Shown here: positions 38,700 to 51,100 of the stretch, piece by piece | Layout of the letters: the number at the start of each line of letters is the position of its first letter | Numbering within the stretch: position 1 is the stretch's first letter | Assembly (NCBI GenBank): GCA_012295275.1 | Contig: CM022670.1 | Location: forward strand, 6,686,161-6,750,160 | From: Chrysomallon squamiferum | Taxonomy: Eukaryota > Mollusca > Gastropoda > Neomphalida > Peltospiridae | Length of the DNA stretch: 64,000 nucleotides | Direction of reading: 5' to 3' | Translations under genes and position numbers: made by a program | The notes under the pieces: model-generated | Told to the model about the DNA's origin: nothing | The model's database searches: none | What the model saw: only the letters and a program-made list of their open reading frames with translations

Positions 38700-41602
38700 A
38701 ACAGAGTGGGGATTTGAAGTCTACGGGTTTACCTGGCAGAATATATATATTTCTTTTGAATTATTTATGTGCCTAAAGTTCACTTCAGCAATTTATAATC
38801 ATCGGCTTGTTATTTTCTTCACTCTGATCGGACTTGTAGTTGACGGAAGTAAACAGCAGATTCAGACTATTTTAATGTCAGTCACTTTTCTCACCTGTTC
38901 TAATGGACAAAGAACCGATAACAAATAGTATCTTTAGAAACGTCCAAAGCAAACTTCTCTTCCCATCACACCTGTACACGAAATTAGCATAATTAACATA
39001 TTTACAGTTAACACTTTAAGCAGGAAATACATTCTACAACATTTTATATTCAATCAGAACTGCATACAGCTCATTTTCGTCATACATTTATATTCATAAC
39101 TCCTACATTTACATATACATTTTATCCTTAATGTTTCTAAATACCAAATATATATTTATGCATAGTTGTTATTATTCTATTTGTCTGAGTGTATTTTTCA
39201 GAAACTGTAACATATCTGAATAATCGATAATAATCTATATACAGCGATCTGTATTATTTTACCTATCATTGTGTTTACAGGTGTGTGCTATTTGCACCTG
39301 TGATACAGAAGTAATTGTGTATGACAGTGTAACGTTACTGTGTCTTCACAATAACACTGTGTTTAATAAACAATGTTGTTATTGCAAACTGCTGGATGAC
39401 TAATAGTTAAGGTATTAGACATATGCACACACACTCACAGAAACCACAACATACATATAATATATATTAGTTATAGAAAAATGTTTACTGCTGAAAATTA
39501 ACTACTTGGTTTATTTTCCGTCTTCTTTTTTTTATTATGGTTTATAACGATTATTATCAGCGTTTTCAAGTACACTGTTGTTTATTGCAGGAAATATATA
39601 TTTTTTATTAATAGTAGTCTAACTACTGGATGACATTTTGGAATTTTATAGATTATTTAATAAGCTGGATTGCAGACAATTATTTTTTTTCTCTCTCTCA
39701 GTTTTTTTCTTACTGCAAAAGATGTTTCAAATATAAGTAACTGAAAGCATTCTGCAAAATTCTGATTACGTTTCTAAGACATGAAGATATCCAAACCGGA
39801 TTAAAACTCTTTCGAAAAGCTGTACTGAAATTCAAATCACGTTACTATGGCATCGGCGGTGTTTGAATCTTAAGGTCTGGGAACAAACTGGACCGAAATG
39901 TCTGATGTTTGCTAAGCTCGGAACGCTATAGGCAGGCACATTTTATATTTGTCGAAGCCATCCTATTTTTGGATTATGGATTTATCGAGTGTTTCGGCGG
40001 CTCGCTCGGCGCGGACTATCTTATCTTTACGACTTACTGTCCATTGATATTCATTTACCACAGCACCGGCCGATACCCGCGACCAGCGGCATTCAACCAA
40101 CAATAACCACACTCAATAGGAAAATTAATACTGACCTTTTCGATAGAGATTACTATCTCTCCAACATCCGTCTTATTGCTCTTAATAAAAACAAAAATAC
40201 AATTTTCGCATTCAGTTTATGGAATAATTTTTGTGAGATGCAGAAGAATTTCTCTCAAGTCTTTGATGTAATTGTTGGTAAATATTTGTTGCAGACTTGA
40301 TAATGGTAGCGACGATGATCACTTGGGAAAATTTTAAGTAAAATAATCCGTGTTAATAGTTATTTGGTAAAATTATTTTATATATTTATTTTGTTTTATT
40401 TGCTTGACCTATAGCAACCTAAACAGTTAATTTATCTTGGTTATCAAATGATGTTGCAAACTGCAAAGGTATACTGTATTTATAACTAAATAAATAATAA
40501 TAATATTAATAAAAAAATTAAATAAATAAAAATAAAAATAAAAAATTTTGAAATTCAAATAAGCATGTAATAATGTTTTAGATCCTGTACATTTTGAAAC
40601 TGTTACAACCATGTCAGGAAAACGTTTTGAAATTAAAACAACTATAAAAAAATAAATAAACGAAAATAATATTTCCAAACTGATTACTTATTTCTGTATC
40701 TTTTAATAAATGAAATGAAATAAAATAAACAGTATTAGCAAAAATTTTGTGAATTTTTGTGAATTTATTTTCAACATGAATGAATAAACCAATTAAAATT
40801 CGCTTACTCTGAGCATTATTAATTTCTAATTTCCGGCTGAACTCTCCATTTTTCTGTCACATTTTAGATTAATGACACACAAACACGTTCATTAAAAATT
40901 AATAGATCACTATGTAGAAATGTAGAGTAGGGCTGTGACAGACAACATAATTATAAAGATGAATTAAATAATTTATGTTCTGCGTAAAATGATTAATAAT
41001 TTCTGTTACAGACAAGACTTATTTAACCAGACATTTATATATTTATATATATTACAATGATTACATTTTAAATCCTGCCTAGTTATACGCTTCAGACAGT
41101 TTGTGCAGGAATATGTCTGCCTTGGAGCCGGAGATAGCTTCCAGAAAACACAGAAATAGCGATCATATATATATATATATATATATATACTGAAGTTCTT
41201 GGCGAATTCCTTACAACAACAAAAATCAATAACCATCATTTAGAAAAACTAGCTGGGGCTTCCTAACTTATTTCCAGCAGTATTACTGGAATCAGTGTCT
41301 ATCTGGATATGTTTAATTATCCCGCGGGCCTCTGGGAAGAAGCGCTAGAGAAACTTACAAGGGTTAATTCTGTTATACAGAGTTTCTTCGCTTAGCGTTT
41401 GGTCTCCAGCTGATGATAACAAATGCTTTCATCTGCTGGACCGATAACGTTCGATGTTTTTACTTCAAACATCACCTGGTAGGCTTTTCGTACGAAAATA
41501 AACCATTAATAATTACGAGCTTCATGACCAGTGAATAAAAGCTGAGCTGAAGGAAATTTAGCTAGTAAAGCAATTATAAAGAGGAAAGAGAGACAGGGTA
41601 AG

Positions 41603-41640
<38 letters not shown>

Positions 41641-41650
41641 ACACACAGAG

Positions 41651-41735
<85 letters not shown>

Positions 41736-42680
41736 ATAAATGTCTTATTGGAAGCTGGTTCGACGAGGAAGCTAGATGAAGGCAGTATTTATAAATACGT
41801 TTTAACACAGAATCAGGTGACAAATATTGTGGAACTAAAGCATACTTATTTGAAAGCTCATCCCAGTTTAATATTTAAAAAAAAAAAAAAAACAGAAAGA
41901 AAGAAAAAAAAAATCCCAGATAACGGAAAGAAATGAATGTATTAAGAAACCTATCACAAGAATAAGAGAAGAGAGAAAATTAAAATATCGTTATTTTTTA
42001 AAAGGGTTTTGTGGGGGTGTAAAAAAAATGTCTAATGAGCCGCCACCCATTAATTTCACCGGGGCCTGTTTCCCATTCAATAAAACGAAAATTCGCCGAC
42101 GTTCTCTGACGTCATGGAAGCACCCACCACAAAGACGCGCCAACTGGATGGAAAACTTGCGATTCGATACACTGTCTGATAATAAACTTGATATATTCGC
42201 TGATCGAAACAGATCACAAAGGTCGACGACGACCAGTCACGTCACATTTGCACTTGCCAGTCCTTTTAGCCGACTTTTCGTCTGCTTTTGTTTATCATAT
42301 GATTCTACCGGGGTCCAAAATATTCATTACCGCGAAAGAAACGAAACGAAACGAAACGTCGTGAAATGTCCATAAAACGAGTCTTTGGACTGAGGGTTCT
42401 AGCTACATGATCATCTGAAAAATAATGTTCAGCATAACCATCATTATTATTGACCCTGTATCGAGTAAATGTCCTTCTTTTCTATGAAATGTCCTACTGA
42501 TCTTTGATGAAAAATGCTACAAACTTTGAAAAAAAAGCAAACTTTCACATACAATTATAGTTAGAAGGGAAAAACAAGAAGATAAAAAAGAAAAGAAAAA
42601 GAAAAGTAAAAAGAAAGAAAGATAAGAAAAGAAATTATAAAGAAAAGAAAACGGAGAGAAAGATTGCAGTCTCAACACTA
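38700..42680. other. Non-coding DNA with CpG-richer patches
   Basis: The patches at 39840-40110 and 42030-42370 are GC- and CpG-richer and carry open frames of 65-115 codons without recognisable motifs or splice partners. They may be old transposon pieces or regulatory DNA. Confidence 0.5.
41605..41734. repeat. (AC)n then (GA)n compound microsatellite
   Basis: AC units to 41648, a short mixed bridge, then a perfect GA run from 41657 to 41734. Confidence 0.97.
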
Positions 42681-42689
42681 TAAATATAT

Positions 42690-42795
42690 TTAAAAATTAT
42701 AAACACGTTTTAATACTGTAAACCTACATCTTGACTATATTTATAAACACGTCTTAACACTGTATTTATAAATACGTTTTAACACAGAATATGTA
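42690..42795. repeat. ~26-bp minisatellite, left arm
   Basis: Three or four units of TTATAAACACGTTTTAACAC type, the left remnant of the array that resumes at 43490 after the pogo-like element. Confidence 0.82.
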
Positions 42796-43482
42796 CAGTA
42801 TACCCTCACCTATTCGCGGTTCCCCATTCGCGGCCCCGCATATTCGCGGGTTAGGCTCTTAACCCTATCGCATCGTATGCTGGTATACCAGGCTAGCGTC
42901 ATAACGTCATAAAAACAAATGCTCGGTAAACCGCACAAACAATATCAAATTTTTTCAATTATTATTGCAATACAGTACGTATTTTTTTTTATAAATGCAT
43001 ATTTTTTGTTACCGTGTATTAATAATGTTTTTAATTGCATATTATTACCTGAACTGTGCGTACTGTATTTATCTGTCTGTATTGCCTTTAAATTTGTTCC
43101 ACTTTCTGTCAATTCTAATACATATGTTGTACGCATAGAAAATGACTTTACGGTGCAGTAATACTGTATGGGTAACTATGCTATGCGGTGTTACTGTCCT
43201 CATGTACTTATGTTTCTTTCTGATTAAAATATTGTTTCAGTACAAAATTAAAATGTGTTTACATTATCATTACTACATTAGTGAAATACATAACTGCATG
43301 CAATATTACTACATTATTACTGTATTAATGAGTAAAAGTGTCTTTAGAAAGTGTTTGGGAAGCATTTAGTACCGTATATAATCTCATAATAGACGTTTTA
43401 AAACTGCATCCAATATTCGCGGTTTTTCGCTATTCGCGGGGGGGTAAAGAACGTAACCCCCGCGAATAGCGAGGGAATACTG
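42796..43482. mobile_element. Non-autonomous pogo/Tigger-like element (687 bp)
   Basis: The left end CAGTATACCCTCACCTATTC and the right end, read as its complement CAGTATTCCCTCGCTATTC, are inverted repeats flanked by TA on both sides. Both continue into GCGG-type tracts. This matches pogo/Tigger termini (CAGTATTCCCTCGCTATTCGC type). The interior has no transposase. The element interrupts a tandem-repeat array with similar units on both flanks. Confidence 0.85.
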
Positions 43483-43489
43483 TATATGT

Positions 43490-43880
43490 GTGTGTGTTAA
43501 CACTGTATTTACATACAAGTCCTAAGAATATATTAACAGTGTATTAATATACAAATTTTAACACTGTATTTATATACATGTCTTAACACTGTATTTATAT
43601 ACAAATCTTGACAGTGTATTTATATACAAGTCTTAACACTGAATTTATATACAACTTAACACTGTATTTATATACAACTTAACACTTTATTTATATACAA
43701 GTCTTAACACTATTTATATACACATCTACATGTTAACAATGTATTTATATACACATCTATACATCTTAACAATGTATTTATATACACATCTATACATCTT
43801 AACAATGTATTTATATATACATCTTAACAATGTATTTATATACATGTTTTAACGATATTTATATATATGCTTTGAAGATA
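43490..43880. repeat. ~26-bp minisatellite, right arm
   Basis: About thirteen units of TTAACACTGTATTTATATAC plus a short tail (AAGTC, ATCT). Similar units at 42690-42795 on the other side of the pogo-like element show it landed inside one array. Confidence 0.9.
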
Positions 43881-44416
43881 TTTTATATAATTATTTCTTT
43901 CATTGATGCAAGAGAAGGTTTCTATAATTACTCATTTCTTTCAACACTATATGTATGCATACATATATTTACACATACACACACACAACAAACCAACATA
44001 ACACATTTTATATCTCTCATACAAACACTGAATCATTCCATTATGCTTCATTTCCTCTGAAAAATAGTGTATTTCAATATTCTCATGCTGTTACAAATGC
44101 AATGTCTGTTTATTTCCCCACAATATTATTTACCATAAAACTGTCAATGAGATCATGTATGTTTTCCTGTGTGTATATGTGTATTTATTTTTTATGTAGA
44201 TATCTGTTTGTGTTTTTTTATTTTTGTTTTATACATAGTGTGTGTGTGTGTGTGTTTGTATGTATGTATGTATATATCTATGTATATTAGTTTGATTAAT
44301 TGCATGTATTCTTTAAATTATTTAGGTGACCATAAAAACATAAATGCAAATTAAAAAGAAAAAAATCAAACAAATAAACAAACAAAAGCAAAAACAAAAT
44401 GAAAGAGTATAATTAA

Positions 44417-44460
<44 letters not shown>

Positions 44461-45314
44461 ATAAAAAAAAAAAAAAAAAAAAAGAGAAGCAATTTAAGTT
44501 CTCTTCAAATATAAATTAAAACTTAGGAAGTAGAGAAATTGTTTATGTGCACCTATAAAAGTGGGAGCAGAATTATAGCCTGAGTAAACCTGTATAGTGA
44601 TGAATACAACACTTGTTTGGGTGTGAATAAAACTGATTTAGGTTACATGCACTCATTAACATTGAAGCACAAAATAACAAACAAACAAATAAAAATAAAA
44701 ACCAAAAAATTAAAAACAAATTAAAAATAAATGCACAGGCAAAGATATATATATATATATATTTTTTTTTAAATACCTAAACTCAAACAAAAAGATACAG
44801 ACACATTTATCCCTCAAACAAAATCTAGTTTTCCTCTGTTTTCAAGTTTTAAATTCATTAGACGGGGAAATGTAATGACATATATAAGCAAACACAACAT
44901 GTGGCATTTGTTCATTATCTACCACTCCACAGGACTCATCCAAATCTTTAATTTACTTTTAAATAGTTAATTAACCACACAGCTAAGGTCTATGTTAATG
45001 TTGCTCTCTGTGATCTTTTTAGATTGTATTTGATTGTGTAAGCATGTGCATCTGTGTCTGTGTATCATAAATATGTATGTATCTACATATCTGTGTACAA
45101 TAATGTATGTGCATTAAATTTATTATATAATTATATATAAAGTTTTCAGTCACTTTTTTGGTTTATATATCTATTTAAAAAGAGAGAAATTGTCTTGAAT
45201 AATGTGTGTGAAAAAAAGCCCAGAGAGTTCAGGCTGAAAACTTTGTAAACAAATAGCATGGAATGATTTACAATCTCAGCAAAAGAAAGATGTTGATTCT
45301 GTTTATGAATTAAT

Positions 45315-45370
<56 letters not shown>

Positions 45371-45451
45371 CCAGTGGTTTGACTACAACGGGGATGTGAA
45401 ATAATGTATAACAACAAGATTCAGCAGAACTATAATAATAATAATAATAAT

Positions 45452-45517
<66 letters not shown>

Positions 45518-45717
45518 CATGATAATGATGTAAACCATATGAATACATAACTTTAACAATTTCCGAGCAAACAAATCAAACTTCCATAAAGTATTATTTA
45601 ATAAAATGAAAAAGATATTTCAAATTGCTCCTTTTTATAAATTTTATTATTATCATTATTTTTTATAATGTAGTTTTGAATAATTTATGTTATTAACAAT
45701 ACAATATTTAGTTTCGA

Positions 45718-45751
<34 letters not shown>

Positions 45752-45960
45752 TTTTCTGTTTTACAAACATCATTATCTATTCTAATTTAATATTTTATGC
45801 GAAATTTCTGGTTTATAATTATGAGAATGTCGTACATATTAATATCTATTGAATGATCCAACAGGCGAAAATTATAATAAGAAGAATTACTAACAGTCAT
45901 TACTGACATAATCAGCAATTTTCATATCCATTCAGTTTCTTTCTGGATAGCAAACCTGGC
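43881..45960. other. PDE2A upstream DNA
   Basis: AT-rich and CpG-poor, with TG/TATG patches at 44230-44285, A-rich tracts at 44420-44485 and microsatellites. No coding exon recognised. Confidence 0.6.
45316..45516. repeat. (AC)n and (AAT)n microsatellites
   Basis: AC units at 45316-45368 and about 28 AAT units at 45433-45516, in the DNA upstream of PDE2A. A short (TTA)n lies at 45720-45748. Confidence 0.95.
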
Positions 45961-46243
45961 ATCTCATCGCATGCGAACGTTTCCAGTGAAGCGAAGACGT
46001 ATAATTATATAAAATTATTATTATTAATATTAATGTGATAGGCCTACACTGTTACACTGTTGCTCTAGTCATAAACAGAGTTAATGCCCTTCAGAAAGTA
46101 GATGGCGCTCTGTTTACTTGCAGACGGATCAATAGACTAACGAAGGCCACTGTAGTGATGGATAATATTTGTTTGACAGTTCAAATGATTACTGACCGGG
46201 TTGTTTTGTACGTTTTCTTCTACTGCATTAGTTGACATCAAAT
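45960..46243 (+). promoter_or_regulatory. Putative PDE2A promoter / 5' UTR region
   Basis: This stretch just before the start Met keeps about ten CpGs, whereas the kilobases on both sides have very few. It includes a TATA-like TATAATTATATAAAA at about 45999 and AGATGGCGCTCT at about 46102. CpG retention beside gene-body depletion fits an unmethylated promoter. No start site can be fixed from sequence alone. Confidence 0.4.
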
Positions 46244-46405
46244 ATGGTGATTGTATTAACACACACCATTGTTTCAGCATTTTTATACATTAGAAATTCG
46301 GACAAATTTCATACACATAAGAACTGTCAGGTGCTCGATACAGCGAGCACTTCAAAATCAAAAGAATATACAGTGCACCAAGATAATTTGCCATCGTTTT
46401 TGGAG
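46244..46405 (+). CDS. PDE2A: PDE2A exon 1 (start Met and hydrophobic leader)
   Basis: This encodes residues 1-54, starting [17 protein letters not shown]. The leader closely parallels the N-terminus of a vertebrate PDE2A splice form that begins MVLVLHHIL; that form is reported to be membrane or mitochondrion targeted. This match decides the ATG at 46244. The exon ends in phase 0 at GAG followed by gtatgt and joins exon 2 as SFLE/EAFNPLL. A possible acceptor inside it (AG at 46277-46278) would start an alternative exon in the same frame. Confidence 0.82.
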
Positions 46406-46698
46406 GTATGTATTAAATAATAATTTGTTTAAATTCATTCTAACTTACTTGAATAAACAGAATTAACTATTATATCTTTTTAATGTAATAATGATTTATT
46501 ACTCCTACTACTACTAATAATTAATTAATACCATTATTTTTTATTATATACATATATATATATATATTTATATATATTTAATTCTTCACAGATAAATAAC
46601 ATAGTCTCTTTTAGGTTCAGATAATTTTCAGTATTACACAATATTCCTGTAAAATTCATTACTTATTACATAATAATGATGACATGATTAAAAAATAC

Positions 46699-46736
<38 letters not shown>

Positions 46737-48090
46737 AGGTAAAAATACAAAAAACAACCAAAAACAACCAACCAAAACAAAACAAAACAACAACAACAAT
46801 CATTAACTGATATTTTGTCTGTTAGTTATAAATATATTTAAGTTATAAAATAAATAATTTTTACTTTATTACAGTTTCTTATATAAAAATGTTTGTGAGG
46901 AATTTATATCATTACCATGTTTTACTGATAATTAAAATTAATTTAAGAAAAAGACATTTTGTCGTGTTTAATTATCTAATTTTATTTGTAAGTACAAAAA
47001 GTATTATAAGAATGAGTCTTTAAATTTTATTCAGTATGTTACATCTTTGGTACTTAATATAACATGTAGGTGTTCATGAAATAAAACTTAATACTGTTTA
47101 TTATGAACATTAGCCAGTGTTTGTTACATTTAAAAAATGTTATGTATTACCAGTAATTATTTCTAACATTTAAAATTTACAATTTCAAAATTTAATATGT
47201 TTTAAAAACATGAAATGTATTGGGTATTTGAACTGAATAATCATGTATTACTTGGATGAATTTCTGGTACATATACAACATTTTCACAACTAAAATAGTA
47301 TCACTATAAAGAAAAAAAATTCAGATTTTTCAGTACATAATGTGATTCATCAGTTAATCTGAAGAAAACTATTTAATATGTTTTTCTTACATCACTTTTT
47401 CTTTTAAATCTAAATAACTTTTTGTGATTTAAATAAATAGATTTGATTTTATGTCACTCAGAAAGCTTTCATTGTTCATATTTAGTAAATGTTATGACAA
47501 TATGTAACCTTATTTTTTATTTATTTAGTTTTAAATTGTATCAATAACACAAATGAAAGAAAAGTACTGAAAATAACTTTCTGTAACCATATAGCATGCT
47601 CATAGTTAATCTCTGGTGTGAGCAATTATTTTTGGAATCAGGTTACATTTTTTTTAATATACTTTTCGATTGGAGCTATAATCCATATTCCGTAATGTGA
47701 TAACCATGATATTACTTTTAAGTAAAGCACTGGTAACATTAACATAGGAAATAGTTTTAGTTTTTACAAGAATTTAATGTGCACATCTGTGTTTGATAAA
47801 GTCAGATTTATATGGACTTCACATGAGTAGATTAACATATGAGGAAGCACGATGAAATACATATACTGAACATGTTTAATAGGGTGTGTCATTTTGGTGT
47901 GTCAGTATTGATCATGTTCTTGAAGTATCTTTGTTTTTTCATTTCTTTATGTCATGAATTATATTGCTTGCATTAGTCATTTAATGAGATGAAAAGAAAA
48001 AGTGAAATATAAATCAGTAATTGTTACAGTACTGGAGTGGTATTGAAGGGAACTACAAAATATCAGATAGAATTAAAAAATAAATAATAA

Positions 48091-48124
<34 letters not shown>

Positions 48125-51100
48125 AAATAAAATAAAATCAACAAACAAGACAAACACAAAAACATATCTTAATTCTAAAGCAGGTGGAATTTTTAGCATA
48201 TATAATTTTTTAACTACAGATCATTTGTAGTTTACCTACTCTTGCTACCTTGTGTTTTTTAATCTTCCAAATCAAAATAGTATCTGGTGATTTGTATGAA
48301 GCAGCTTCTAATGTTAATAAGTTATTTATTTAGTATTATTATTTATTTTGTTATAGTCTCTTTGTCAGATAGATGCTTTATAAAGGTTTTATTGAAATTT
48401 TTATTTTTATTTTTATTTTATATCTGTGATTTAACTGATATTCAATAATATCTTATACAGGACTTCTTAAACTTTTCTCTACTTGCATCATCTTTGAATT
48501 AAACAAAGATTTTCTTTGTTAGGATCACAAAAAAAATATGTACTAATACTGTGTAAATAGTCTTCATGAGAAATATAGCTTGGTAAGCTAAGCACAGAAA
48601 TAACTAAATAGCAGAGCTTGTTTTTACTAAAGCTTGAACAAAAAAAAAAAAAAAAAAAAAATTATAATCCATTTTAATTTAATAACAGAACAAAAAATAA
48701 TATTAAAAATAAAGGAAAATTATTATTATTTTTTTTTTTATTTATTGAACATAATTGTACTACAACAATTAAAACAAAAACATTATTTAAAATTGATTAA
48801 TACCAATTCAAAATATACGTGCCAAAAGGAATAAATATATTGTTGTATGGTGATAAGAATAAAAAGTAGTTACCCAATAATATATTATAAACCAAAAAAA
48901 AAAACAATATTTTTTTTTAAATGTTTTTCTTTAAATAATTTTCCAATCTACATAATATTTACACAACCCCTTGAGGAGTTGTGGGCCCTAGTTCAACAAT
49001 GTTACCTGATCAATTATGTTTTTACCAACACGATAACCCTACAAAATTACATTGTTCTGCTAGTATATATAAGTTCATATCATTCTTAGTTTATTAAGGA
49101 CATTTTTGCCACATAGATAAATATTCAGTCTTTGTTTTTAGCCACTTTTCATCCTTTTGTTCTTTTGGCAAAATCAATTTTTTTAAATTTTATATTTTAA
49201 GAATGTTTTATAATTAACTATAAAAACATAAATTATGTTATACCAGTTGCATTGTGAAAATTTTCCATTATTATTTAAATAGTAAATTAATTATTTCTGT
49301 TTGTTTTCAGGAGGCTTTCAACCCACTTCTTGAGGCTAAAACAATAGGAGAGCTCAAAGCAGCTATTAATAAGGCATTATTCTTGATTTTTCCACAGCAG
49401 GTAAGTTCATTTAGATTGAATGACATTAATTTTAAAAATATTTAGTGTAAAACTTTTCTTTCTTCTAAGCAAAACTTGGATTAAAGAAACAATTGCTTGA
49501 GAAAAAAAAAAAAAAAAAAGAAAGAAAATGAACATTATTTACATGCATGTTTGCATTATTGCAGATAGACAGTTTAGTAATGTTTTGCCTAATATGGTTG
49601 AATTTAGTAATTATTTTATACTTTTATTATAACTAAATTTAAAAAAGAAGAACATTTTTTTTCTTCTTTTAGACAGTCTATCATTAGGAAAATCTTCAGT
49701 TTAAACAATTCCTTTATAAATACTTTTTTTGGTTTTGTTCTGCCAGCAAAACATAGTATTAATAATATATCTATATCTGTGAATTATATAAATATTATAC
49801 ATATATTTTTTTAATCAAGACACTTTTATTACTCTGTACTTTAAGTGATATATTTATAATGACAGTTATATTTGCTGTAGAAGTAAAAATGAGACATAAA
49901 GTTTTGTTCTGTATTTAAAATAACAAGCTTCTGTTTGTTCTACATTAACAGTTTTGTTTTGCATTTAAAGTTGCACCCAGTTGTTTTCATTTTTTATTTA
50001 ATTGGACACAGTTCTATTTATACTGGGATTTTTATTTTTTTTATTTTTTTAAATGTCAGAATTTTAATTGTTCACAATTGAAAATAATCCATTTTTTATT
50101 TTATTATTATTTTTCAAAATTTTAATTGGGTATCTAAAAATTATCTGCAGTTTGCCATTTTTAAATTTAGGCTGCCAGTACTGTTTACTTGACAAATCCA
50201 GATAGCAAATGGATAGAGAGTGAAGATGAAACTACACTGCCATCTAGAGGAATTCTGTGGTAATGTTAAGATTTCATCACTACTGAAATAAATTAGGACC
50301 AATCTGCAACAGCCTAAAAGTTATCATGATTTTAATGTTTGCAGTCTCTGGGAAATAGGATATAAATCAAACTGTTGGTTGCAATTATATTAATTTTTAT
50401 ATTTTTGCTTCTTTACTTCAGTATTTAGTTTTTATTCAGGCATTATTAATGTTTCCTGATCATAATATTTTTTTAAATGTTTTGTTAGTACTTTATTTAA
50501 AAAAAAATTAATAATAACAAACACACATAATAGCATTAATTATCTTTTAAATACACTGTTGAAAAATTTACATTTATTCTATAAACATAGATATATTCAT
50601 GATGTCAGAACAAGAAGGAGCTTTCTTTTGAATCTTTTAGTGTAAACAATGAATTACTTGTTTTCTGCTCATGTACGTAGTCTGATGTTTAATATTAGCT
50701 TTAAAATTCAATAGGCAAGCTTTTCAGGAGCATGACAAGTCAGTATATCAAATTCCTGCAAAAGAAGATCCTATAAAATCTGCCCTTGGAATCAAAGCTG
50801 TCAATCAAACAGACCCATTAGGTATGCTATTGCATGAAGAAGATATAGATACATAATCTCAAAAATATATCTTTTGTTCAACAATACGTAAATAGTTACA
50901 GTGTTCAAAACTATATGTTTAGGAGAAGTCTAAAATTAACATTTTATAATATCGCAGTTTATTCCACATCATTATAAATTTTACAATTATTCTCTATGAT
51001 GGGGCATAAAGTTTAATTATTTTGATCTGAATTTGTTCAGACATATTAGTTATTTTAGAATTGCAGATGTCAAGGACAACAGACAGATGTATGTATCTAA

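Noticed and set aside
42028-42375. 115-codon plus-strand frame in a CpG-richer patch
   Set aside because: No recognisable motif, low-complexity ending (ERNETKRN), no splice partners or homologous copy in the window.
42919-43161. 80-codon frame inside the pogo-like element
   Set aside because: Hydrophobic AT-driven frame; lacks the DDE or HTH features of a pogo transposase.
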